Source of the DNA: a virus
Strand: one strand, 5' to 3'
Length of the DNA: 64,000 bases
IMG/VR virus record: IMGVR_UViG_3300002143_000235
Coordinates: 124,001 to 188,000 of that record
Positions 55,917-63,253 of this stretch are shown one piece after another. Each line of letters starts with the position of its first letter. Within the stretch, counting starts at the first letter, position 1. The position numbers and the translations under genes are program-made. The notes beneath the pieces were generated by a model. That model saw nothing but the letters and a program-made list of their open reading frames with translations. It was not told where the DNA came from and searched no databases.

Positions 55917-57734
55917 ATGAATGACTACGAATTAAAACTCAAAAACCATGAGTTTATTGGAATTGTCGAGGACACAAATGATCCAGACAAAAAACAACGT
56001 GTACGTATACGTATACCATATTTACATGGTACAAAAAAAGAAATACCAACTGATGCACTTCCATGGGCACATCCAAAGCGTAGTAATAATGGTTTTTCAT
56101 TTTCTATACCAGAAGTCAACAAAATTGTGATGGTCACATTTCCAAGTGGTAATGCATATTTTCCTGTTTATAATGATGCTGTTCATTTAAATATCAATCT
56201 TCAGAAGAAAATTGAATCATATAACGGTGATGATTATGCGTCATTTATGGCTATATGTTACAACTACAATACACAAATTTTTGTTGATAATGAAGCACTA
56301 AACATGTATTATAAGTTAAACGGTATTAAAGTAACAAATGATACAGTATTACTTGATTTAAAAGATAATGAATCAATGATAAAATTGGGTGATATATCTG
56401 CCTCACAAGAAGCTGTACTCGGTACTAATTTTTTCAAATGGATGGATGAACTTGTTAAAGTATTAAGTAATGCATACATTGGTAATAGTGGAGTTGCTGT
56501 AATTCCAAATCCAGATCTTATACGTGTATTATCAAATTATGGTACACAACGTAAAGATTTCATTTCTAAACATATATCACTTGTAGAAAATAGAGGTGTA
56601 ACTGTTGAACAAACTGATATTGATGCAACTATTGGTGATAAGTATGAATTAGTTGCTGAATCAGGCGTACTTGATGTGAAACAAGCAGATTTGACAACCA
56701 TTGATACGCAAACACGACAATTAGATTTTGAACCAACACCACCAAATATAAATAAAAAAGCTGTTGAAACAGCTGATTTTGAACCATTGTTATCCGGTGA
56801 TCAATCAGCATCTGGAGAATTTTATGAAGTAAAAACTCCAACAGATATTAATGATCAAAATGCTGTTGATGAGGTAAATGATATTTATGGATCAGAAGAA
56901 CCGGTAAAAGTATTTGATAATGGTTCTTCTGATATTTATTTTGGAGAGGGCGATGACGTATTGTTTGATGATACTTATCTAACAGAAGCCGCAGCAGCAA
57001 ATCCAATAAATTATGGTAGTGGCTCTATTGGTGGTTCTAATCCGACAATTCTTTCACCAGTTGTTTTTGATCCACCACTTCCAAATCCAGCAACTGGAAA
57101 TCAGAAGAATGATGTTAACCGAATGAAAAAATATTTTAAATCAAAAAGTTATCAATATTCTAATTTACCGTTTCATATGAATATTGTAGGTATTCGTAAT
57201 ACACAAAAAGAAAGTGGACAAATTACAAATCAATTTGATGATTACATGTGGGTATTTTGTAATGATGATAAAGGTGGATTAGAATTTTATAAATTTGCAA
57301 TAACTACAACACCAGGTTTTGAACCCGGTACAAATCATTTACCATCTGATCCAGTTGGAATGGTTACATATGGTCAATATCCAACTTATCGTTTACATTT
57401 TCACAATCAAGATACATACGGTACAAGTAGACCATGTTTAGGACAATCTGAAAATTCATACATTAGACATGCGGCTAATGCTAATAGATATTATACACCA
57501 AGTGAATATGTTGGTACTGAAAAATATGGTGGTCGTGGATTTAATATTCATAATTCTACAATGTCAGGAAGTGCAACAAGTGTGAACAACTGGTCAAAAG
57601 GTTGTCAAGTTTTTAAAAATGCTGATGATTGGCGTAAATTTATGTCTTTGTGTTATAGACAGAGAGATAAAGCAAAAATTGATAATTATACCTATACACT
57701 TATTTCACAAAAAGAATTTTCAAAATTCAAATAA
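55917..57734 (+). CDS. tail spike/hub protein (gp5-like OB domain) with L,D-transpeptidase-like C-terminus, 605 aa
   Basis: Residues ~10-65 form an OB fold as in gp5/VgrG hub proteins (FIGIVEDTNDPDKKQRVRIR, ALPWAHPKR, VNKIVMVTFPSGN). The central ~250 residues are linker-like. The C-terminal ~200 residues contain HNQDTYGTSRPC, GGRGFNIHNSTMSG and NNWSKGCQVF. The order His, ~16 residues, S-x-G-C fits YkuD/L,D-transpeptidase-like peptidases whose Cys is the nucleophile. In T4 the hub lysozyme digests peptidoglycan; here this domain may cut peptide crosslinks instead. Function inferred from motifs only. Confidence 0.7.
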   Translation: MNDYELKLKNHEFIGIVEDTNDPDKKQRVRIRIPYLHGTKKEIPTDALPWAHPKRSNNGFSFSIPEVNKIVMVTFPSGNAYFPVYNDAVHLNINLQKKIESYNGDDYASFMAICYNYNTQIFVDNEALNMYYKLNGIKVTNDTVLLDLKDNESMIKLGDISASQEAVLGTNFFKWMDELVKVLSNAYIGNSGVAVIPNPDLIRVLSNYGTQRKDFISKHISLVENRGVTVEQTDIDATIGDKYELVAESGVLDVKQADLTTIDTQTRQLDFEPTPPNINKKAVETADFEPLLSGDQSASGEFYEVKTPTDINDQNAVDEVNDIYGSEEPVKVFDNGSSDIYFGEGDDVLFDDTYLTEAAAANPINYGSGSIGGSNPTILSPVVFDPPLPNPATGNQKNDVNRMKKYFKSKSYQYSNLPFHMNIVGIRNTQKESGQITNQFDDYMWVFCNDDKGGLEFYKFAITTTPGFEPGTNHLPSDPVGMVTYGQYPTYRLHFHNQDTYGTSRPCLGQSENSYIRHAANANRYYTPSEYVGTEKYGGRGFNIHNSTMSGSATSVNNWSKGCQVFKNADDWRKFMSLCYRQRDKAKIDNYTYTLISQKEFSKFK

Positions 57735-57772
57735 ATATTTAAACAATAATATACAATTTAACTATACAATGT

Positions 57773-57982
57773 ATGAGTAATAGTATTGCGGAGTGGAGTC
57801 ATGTCTTCACATTAATGATGGGTAAAGAATGGACAAATACATGGACCATTGATACACCGAATTTATATGATTTTCAGAAAGCTGAGATTATTGATGAGCT
57901 ATTTGAAAATTGCACACTTCAAGAACTTCAAAATTTGCTTGATATAGCAAAACAACGTAAAATAAGTGAAATAATAAAATGA
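57773..57982 (+). CDS. hypothetical protein, 69 aa
   Basis: Small helical protein (EIIDELFENCTLQELQNLLD). Its stop overlaps the GMP reductase start (ATGA), which suggests co-translation. Unknown. Confidence 0.6.
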   Translation: MSNSIAEWSHVFTLMMGKEWTNTWTIDTPNLYDFQKAEIIDELFENCTLQELQNLLDIAKQRKISEIIK

Positions 57983-58923
57983 TAAAAAAATTTGATTTTG
58001 ATGACATAAACCTCATTCCACAAAAATGTATTGTTGATTCACGATCTGAGTGTGATACAACTGTAACACTTGGAAAACATACATTTAAAATACCTGTTGT
58101 TCCAGCAAATATGAGTGCTGTTATTGACCCAAATGTTGCTGAAAGACTAGCACAAAATGGTTTCTTTTATATCATGCATAGATTTAATATTGATCCTATA
58201 GTTTTTGTGTCAGAATTCAAAGCACGTAATCTTGTTACTTCAATATCTATTGGTGTAAATGACGCAGATTATAAAATGATAGGTGAACTTTCTGCACGAA
58301 ATTTATGTCCTAATTTTATCACTGTTGATATTGCTCATGGTCACTCTACAAAAATGGAACGCATGCTTGCATTCATAAAGAATAATTTACCTGATGCTTT
58401 TATTATTGCTGGAAATGTATCTACTAGAGAAGCAGCTACAGCTTTAGCAGATTGGGGTGCAGATGCTGTCAAAGTTGGAATTGCTCCAGGTCACGCTTGT
58501 ACAACAGCATTTGCTACAGGTTTTGGTTCTAGAAATTGTCAAGCATCAACAATTCATGATATTGCACAATATTGTAAAGTACCAGTAATTGCTGATGGTG
58601 GTATTAAACATCCATCAGATATCGTTAAATCAATTGTTATGGGCGCAACAATGGTAATGTGTGGAAATCTAATGAGTGGTTGTTCTGACTCACCAGGTGA
58701 GCTTAAAACAATCAATGGTGAGCAATTTAAAGAATATTGGGGAAGTGCATCGGATCGACAGGATGGAAAATCCAATAGAATTGAAGGTACAACAAAACTA
58801 ATACCATATAAGAACAAAACAGTTCTTCAACAGATGATCTATCTTAAAGAGTGTCTACAATCAGCTATTTCTTATGGTGGTGGAAAGAATTTACAATCAC
58901 TAGCTTATGTAAGATGGCATTAA
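57979..58923 (+). CDS. guaC: GMP reductase (IMPDH/GMPR family), 314 aa
   Basis: TIM-barrel enzyme with FDFDDINLIPQKC at the start, PVVPANMSAVIDP, VDIAHGHS, IAGNVSTREAATALADWGAD and the active-site loop VGIAPGHACTTAFATGFG, in which the Cys is the nucleophile. The C-terminal IEGTTKLIPYKNKTV part also fits. No CBS insert, and the GMPR-type ending, make GMP reductase (GMP + NADPH to IMP + NH3) more likely than IMP dehydrogenase. It would redirect guanine nucleotides to adenine ones for an AT-rich genome. Confidence 0.9.
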   Translation: MIKKFDFDDINLIPQKCIVDSRSECDTTVTLGKHTFKIPVVPANMSAVIDPNVAERLAQNGFFYIMHRFNIDPIVFVSEFKARNLVTSISIGVNDADYKMIGELSARNLCPNFITVDIAHGHSTKMERMLAFIKNNLPDAFIIAGNVSTREAATALADWGADAVKVGIAPGHACTTAFATGFGSRNCQASTIHDIAQYCKVPVIADGGIKHPSDIVKSIVMGATMVMCGNLMSGCSDSPGELKTINGEQFKEYWGSASDRQDGKSNRIEGTTKLIPYKNKTVLQQMIYLKECLQSAISYGGGKNLQSLAYVRWH

Positions 58924-58924
58924 T

Positions 58925-58954
58925 AAAAAAGCTGATCAATGATCAGCTTTTTTT
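58925..58954. terminator. bidirectional terminator between convergent genes
   Basis: Stem AAAAGCTGATCA/TGATCAGCTTTT with flanking A and T runs, between guaC and the minus block. Confidence 0.85.
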
Positions 58955-58956
58955 AT

Positions 58957-59304
58957 TTAATTGACTTCAAAAGTTCGAATAATGGTATACATATTTAAAA
59001 GATCTGTTTCATTCATTTTGTATCGTTTATTTTTATAACGACGCCAATAATTAATGTTTGATTTTTCTTCTTTGTAATCAGCATGATTTTTACCCAATGA
59101 CTCTACAGCATCTTCTCTACTTTTTAGAACATCTTCAAAAGGTTTAAAGGAATGGTAATCACCATCTGTATCCCATATTTCAACATGAAAGTATTTTGAT
59201 CCATTAACATCAATAAACTCTATACAATCAATATCAAGTGAACCTGGTGTTTCCCGGTTTTTGAATTCTAATTTATGTTTGATCAGTCTTTTAATTTCTT
59301 TCAT
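58957..59304 (-). CDS. hypothetical protein, 115 aa
   Basis: Alpha/beta protein (CIEFIDVNGSKYFHVEIWDT; YHSFKPFEDVLKSREDAVES) with basic C-terminal helix. Overlaps the next upstream gene by four bases. Not recognised. Confidence 0.55.
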   Translation of the reverse strand: MKEIKRLIKHKLEFKNRETPGSLDIDCIEFIDVNGSKYFHVEIWDTDGDYHSFKPFEDVLKSREDAVESLGKNHADYKEEKSNINYWRRYKNKRYKMNETDLLNMYTIIRTFEVN

Positions 59305-59750
59305 TCTGTAAGTTTTTTGATATCAGCATCAGTCAACTTCATATCATATTGAAAGAGAACAAGAATACCGAAAATATAATGAGTTCGATTCTTTTTCAGA
59401 TTTGTATTTTGAAAGTAATCATTTGTTACAACAAAATCACCACGCATTGTAGTTACTCTCGAATAGAAGTATCCAAGTGGTTTGATCAAACATGACCAGA
59501 CAAACATGAATGTATAAGTTTTAAATCGAAGCATAACAAATTGACGATTTAATTTCCGTGTAACATCTTCATTTGTCATTCCAGCAACAATCACTAAGTT
59601 ATCTCGTAATTTCTGAATGACTTCTGATTTGTTAGATAGCATTTTGACAAACTGTGCATACAGTTTCCAATATGTCAAATATCCACCAAATTTCTGTGTG
59701 AACTTATTGTCCACACTATTCCGGCTTACTGTATGTGTACGAGTTATCAT
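59301..59750 (-). CDS. hypothetical protein, 149 aa
   Basis: Helical protein with an aromatic-rich centre (RFKTYTFMFVWSCLIKPLGY), possibly one membrane-associated helix. Preceded by a strong promoter and the conserved TGTTCAATTAAT leader on the minus strand. Not recognised. Confidence 0.6.
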   Translation of the reverse strand: MITRTHTVSRNSVDNKFTQKFGGYLTYWKLYAQFVKMLSNKSEVIQKLRDNLVIVAGMTNEDVTRKLNRQFVMLRFKTYTFMFVWSCLIKPLGYFYSRVTTMRGDFVVTNDYFQNTNLKKNRTHYIFGILVLFQYDMKLTDADIKKLTE

Positions 59751-59759
59751 ATCTTCTTA

Positions 59760-59781
59760 TTAATTGAACATTACAAAGATA
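59760..59781 (-). promoter_or_regulatory. promoter TATCTTTG with conserved TGTTCAATTAAT leader (minus strand)
   Basis: -7 box at 59774-59781 read on the minus strand, then TAATGTTCAATTAATAA, the fourth copy of this leader. Confidence 0.7.
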
Positions 59782-59806
59782 GGATAATTTTTGACATAAA
59801 GAAATT

Positions 59807-60370
59807 TTATGCGATCTTTTTATCAAAGAAAACTTCGTAATGGTCTTTTGAAAAGAATCCACGTTTTTTTACAGTTGATATATCACCTGGTTTTGTATGT
59901 TCGGTGGACACCATACGATTGTTTGCAATTTCTTTTTGAAGTGCTTTCATCCAAACTTTAAATGATGTCTTCACCCATGAACCATATTCTTGAATAACAT
60001 CAGGGCGTTTCACATGACTACCAAGATGATGCCAAAACTCTTCTTCTGGTTTAATATCGAATTTATGGTAATGTGCATTGAGAATTTTTAATTCTTTCTT
60101 ATTGTACTTATCCCAATCAATTTCACCATCAGTACCACGAAATTTTTCAGGATCTGGTGTGATAAAAGTTTTCGGTTGAGTATTAGGAAGACAACCTATA
60201 ATGAAGCGTTCCTGCAGTGTATATGGCATTGCATAGAAACCATAATTTGTAGGTGGTGCGTGAAACGAATGATCGTCACTGTATGCTTGATTCGCTGTAT
60301 GTCCTTTTTGTTTTACAGGTCCAAGAGTTCCAAAGCGAACGAAAGTACGATATTTTGTTTCTTTTGCCAT
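59807..60370 (-). CDS. hypothetical protein, 187 aa
   Basis: The N-terminus has FVRFGTLGPVKQKGHTANQA and SFHAPPTNYGFYAMPY, a conserved-looking aromatic segment. The rest is charged and includes EFWHHLGSHVKRPDV. No enzyme family recognised. It has its own minus-strand promoter (60384). Confidence 0.6.
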   Translation of the reverse strand: MAKETKYRTFVRFGTLGPVKQKGHTANQAYSDDHSFHAPPTNYGFYAMPYTLQERFIIGCLPNTQPKTFITPDPEKFRGTDGEIDWDKYNKKELKILNAHYHKFDIKPEEEFWHHLGSHVKRPDVIQEYGSWVKTSFKVWMKALQKEIANNRMVSTEHTKPGDISTVKKRGFFSKDHYEVFFDKKIA

Positions 60371-60383
60371 AATTTTAATAACA

Positions 60384-60391
60384 CAAAGATA
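60384..60391 (-). promoter_or_regulatory. -7 box TATCTTTG (minus strand)
   Basis: CAAAGATA on the plus strand, 13 nt before the 187-aa gene. Confidence 0.55.
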
Positions 60392-60412
60392 AAAGAAAAA
60401 ATGATATATTTA

Positions 60413-61108
60413 TTAAATCATTGGAATTTTTATTGGAGTATTGACATATTTATCAATATTCTTATTCATATACGTATTTAAAACTAATACATCATCATTT
60501 GCTAGTTTATCTATAAATGTCTTCACATAATCTTTTGCATTATTAATACAACATTCAAGATAAACATTGTGTATATTTTTGGTGTATTGTGGATAATATG
60601 ATGGACCATCTATAATTGGACATTGTTTAATAAATGTTTCAGCATATTTTTCAGCTTCGTATTCATGAATAAAATCAGGTCGTGTGTCATCAAGATGTTG
60701 ACACATATAATGACCTATTTCATGAAGCCATGTCCAAACATCCATAAGTTTTGTTATCTCTGGTAAAATAATATAGATTTTACCAAATTCAAATTTATTA
60801 CTTAAATGTTGATATATTTCTCGATTTAAATGTTTAGCATTAAAATGTTTAAAATATTTTGAATTCTGCCTAAAAATTATACCACCACATGTATTTGGAG
60901 CAATATAAACATTATCAAGATCAAATCCTGAATCAAGTAAACAGGCTTCAGCAAATTCTTTATAAACTTCAACTTGTGCCTGTTTTATAATTTCAACACT
61001 TTTATCATGCTGTTTATAAGCTTTGTATTTTTGTATTAATTGTATAAAAGCTAATACAAGTGTACAAGAGCCAATAAAAAACATTAAGAATATCAATAAT
61101 GTAAACAT
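60413..61108 (-). CDS. membrane-anchored HExxH zinc metalloprotease-like protein, 231 aa
   Basis: N-terminal hydrophobic segment (residues ~1-24, LIFLMFFIGSCTLVLAFIQL) acts as anchor. The zinc motif is TWLHEIGHYMCQH at ~123-135, with a likely third ligand in EYEAEKYAETF ~18 residues on, as in gluzincin-type peptidases. The target is unknown; exclusion of competing phages or host envelope changes are possible roles, both inferred. Confidence 0.75.
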   Translation of the reverse strand: MFTLLIFLMFFIGSCTLVLAFIQLIQKYKAYKQHDKSVEIIKQAQVEVYKEFAEACLLDSGFDLDNVYIAPNTCGGIIFRQNSKYFKHFNAKHLNREIYQHLSNKFEFGKIYIILPEITKLMDVWTWLHEIGHYMCQHLDDTRPDFIHEYEAEKYAETFIKQCPIIDGPSYYPQYTKNIHNVYLECCINNAKDYVKTFIDKLANDDVLVLNTYMNKNIDKYVNTPIKIPMI

Positions 61109-61116
61109 ATTAAAAA

Positions 61117-61569
61117 TTATTGGTAGATAGCTTTAAATATTCCAATGTACTTATTTTTGTCCATAACTGCACCATTCATTTTAATGACTTTCATATCATC
61201 AACACGGTCGCAGATTCGGTCACATACAATTCGATTTGAAAATTTATAATCAAAATCAGTTGGATTCCAATCATTATATAAATCATCTGGTAGATTATGG
61301 AACATGTCATCAGTCATAGTAACTGCAACATTTCGTGTAATTAATTCGTTTCGTAGTTCGTTGAAACGATCATGTAGAAATTTTAGCTTGTCATAAAAGA
61401 ATACAACATGTCCTGTACCTAATCTAAATTGAATTGGTTGATCAACTTTACGAACACGATCTGGATTGGATCGTACAGCATTTGGTATTCGAACTATCTC
61501 ACGGTATTCAGCCATCAGATGTTGATCACATAAATGTGCTGGTCGTATCTTTGCGTTTATTCTTGTCAT
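61117..61569 (-). CDS. denV: endonuclease V-type pyrimidine dimer DNA glycosylase (DenV), 150 aa
   Basis: N-terminus MTRINAKIRPAHLCDQHLMA followed by EYREIVR is nearly collinear with T4 DenV (MTRINLT..., DQHLMAEYRE). The catalytic Thr2 (N-terminal after Met removal) and Glu24 are conserved, as is LGTGHVVFFYDKLKFL and the closing YIGIFKAIYQ. DenV excises one base of a UV-made pyrimidine dimer and nicks the abasic site. Length 150 against 138 aa. A TATATTTG promoter lies upstream. Confidence 0.92.
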   Translation of the reverse strand: MTRINAKIRPAHLCDQHLMAEYREIVRIPNAVRSNPDRVRKVDQPIQFRLGTGHVVFFYDKLKFLHDRFNELRNELITRNVAVTMTDDMFHNLPDDLYNDWNPTDFDYKFSNRIVCDRICDRVDDMKVIKMNGAVMDKNKYIGIFKAIYQ

Positions 61570-61602
61570 GTTTTATATTTGTATAACAATTAATAATGAA
61601 AA

Positions 61603-61610
61603 CAAATATA
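61603..61610 (-). promoter_or_regulatory. -7 box TATATTTG (minus strand) before denV
   Basis: CAAATATA on the plus strand, 33 nt before the denV start. A plus-strand TATATTTG at 61574 lies opposite but leads into no gene. Confidence 0.6.
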
Positions 61611-61629
61611 AGAAAAAAATCGATATTGA

Positions 61630-62349
61630 TTATTTGTTTAACATTTTATTAAAAGCTAATAAAACTGTAAGCTGATAGTGATCAAGTTTACTTTCTACAT
61701 ATGCTGCATCGACTTTAGTAATTCCGCCATATCTAAAGTTCAATAATTCACCAACAATAGATGCGTTTGTATCAGTATCACCACCACACTCTATAGCTCG
61801 AATGATTCCTTCTTGTGGTGTTGAACATTGTGCAGCAAGATTCAAACAAAATTTTACTGTATCATCAGCACGTACTTTGAATTTTTTAAACGGTTTAACT
61901 TGAGCAAGCCGTTTGTTGTATTGCTCAGTATAAGCTAAATACAATTTGTAAACAGCTTCGTATGATACGGTGTGTTTATGTGATCCACGAAGTGTGTCAA
62001 AAAGTTGTGGAAGTGGATCTTGAATGTACATCAATGGACTTACACGCATCAAACAACCATTTCCAAATGAATCAACAACATCAAGACCATCACCAGTTAA
62101 CCAAGCTTTGAATCCTTTTCCATAGTGATCACCATTGTACAGATTTCCCCATCTGTGATAATTTTCAGTAAAATCAAATCCAAGCATCATTGCTTCAGCT
62201 GTTGCGAGTGTCATGATTGTGTCATCAGTGATAACTGAATTGGGATTATGTAAATTTACATTTGTATAATCACCTCTCATCGAAGGAAATTCAAATGGTT
62301 GACCAACAAGATCTCCTAGAATTGCACCGTATAATTTATATTTTGTCAT
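61630..62349 (-). CDS. ADP-ribosylglycohydrolase (ARH/DraG family), 239 aa
   Basis: Two-metal-site motifs are conserved: GAILGDLVGQPFEF (residues 8-21), ITDDTIMTLATAEAM with Asp42-Asp43-Thr44, and near residue 190 the motif ECGGDTDTNASIVGELLN that binds the second Mg. Family members remove ADP-ribose from Arg (DraG), Ser (ARH3) or thymidine/PAR derivatives. It may reverse marks made by the phage PARP or mART, or by host defence toxins. The gene is co-transcribed with two small genes and overlaps the next by four bases. Confidence 0.9.
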   Translation of the reverse strand: MTKYKLYGAILGDLVGQPFEFPSMRGDYTNVNLHNPNSVITDDTIMTLATAEAMMLGFDFTENYHRWGNLYNGDHYGKGFKAWLTGDGLDVVDSFGNGCLMRVSPLMYIQDPLPQLFDTLRGSHKHTVSYEAVYKLYLAYTEQYNKRLAQVKPFKKFKVRADDTVKFCLNLAAQCSTPQEGIIRAIECGGDTDTNASIVGELLNFRYGGITKVDAAYVESKLDHYQLTVLLAFNKMLNK

Positions 62350-62588
62350 TTTGTGTTAGTAAATAATATGCTAAATATATTAATAGGAACAGTAATACAA
62401 GCCCTGTCTGTATCAGGTGTATAAAAACAATCAATTTTCCTTCTCAATATAATGTCATCGTCAGTTAGTGTATGACCCAATTCAATTTTTTGAATTAATT
62501 CAAGAAATTGAAAAACAGTTGTATCCTGTCTAGGAGAAATATATACTGAGATTGTTGATGCAGTTTTTGGTTTTAAAAGTGTTTTCAT
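62346..62588 (-). CDS. hypothetical protein, 80 aa
   Basis: Small protein (TTVFQFLELIQKIELGHTLTD, RACITVPINIFSILF). Overlaps both neighbours by four bases each, so it is co-translated with the ADP-ribosylglycohydrolase. Not recognised. Confidence 0.55.
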   Translation of the reverse strand: MKTLLKPKTASTISVYISPRQDTTVFQFLELIQKIELGHTLTDDDIILRRKIDCFYTPDTDRACITVPINIFSILFTNTK

Positions 62589-63232
62589 ACTCCAAGTGCT
62601 TTATCTTTATCATTTTCTGTAAATCCATCAAGTCCTGGTATTGAATCCATCTGTTTGATTTTAACTTGTTCCAGTTTAAAATCTTCCTGAATAGGATTAA
62701 GATTGCGTCTGATTGGAAGATTTGTTTTTGCATCAATCCATTCACCGTGCTTCCCACTATTTATATCATAGTATTTAGAGTAAAAATCATCAACAGTTTG
62801 CACAAGAACAAATGATCCTTGACCAACTACAAGTTCACATACATATCCATGAAGAATATAGGCAGATTGTGTAAACATTCCACCAAACTTCCACATATCT
62901 TCTTCTGGAACATGCACATCATTAATCTGTGCAGCATCAAAGATAAGATATATTAATAGTTCAGGAGCATCATAGTGTCCCATTTTTGTACTACGATCTT
63001 TGTAAGCTTCTGAATCATACTTTGCTTTAACAGCTTTGACAAATGCATCAAATCCTATTGGATCATCTTTAAAACGATCTAATAGACGTTGTGCTTGATT
63101 TCCTTCCATATCTCGCTTATCATGGGCTTTCTTAAAGAATGCTTTTGCTTCAGCTAATTTTTCAGGATCTTCTAACTCTTTGATTACACGATCAAGTAGA
63201 CTTAATGTTTCTTTATTATTCTGATCTTTCAT
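62585..63232 (-). CDS. hypothetical protein, 215 aa
   Basis: Helical N-terminal half (LLDRVIKELEDPEKLAEAKA) and a beta-containing second half (YVCELVVGQGSFVLVQTVDD) with an FGG loop. No motif recognised. Start lies 5 nt after a TATATTTG box, giving a near-leaderless message. First gene of the ARH operon. Confidence 0.6.
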   Translation of the reverse strand: MKDQNNKETLSLLDRVIKELEDPEKLAEAKAFFKKAHDKRDMEGNQAQRLLDRFKDDPIGFDAFVKAVKAKYDSEAYKDRSTKMGHYDAPELLIYLIFDAAQINDVHVPEEDMWKFGGMFTQSAYILHGYVCELVVGQGSFVLVQTVDDFYSKYYDINSGKHGEWIDAKTNLPIRRNLNPIQEDFKLEQVKIKQMDSIPGLDGFTENDKDKALGV

Positions 63233-63237
63233 AAGTA

Positions 63238-63245
63238 CAAATATA
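63238..63245 (-). promoter_or_regulatory. -7 box TATATTTG (minus strand), 5 nt from the ATG
   Basis: CAAATATA on the plus strand; the predicted transcript begins at or beside the start codon at 63232. Confidence 0.6.
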
Positions 63246-63253
63246 ACAATAAA

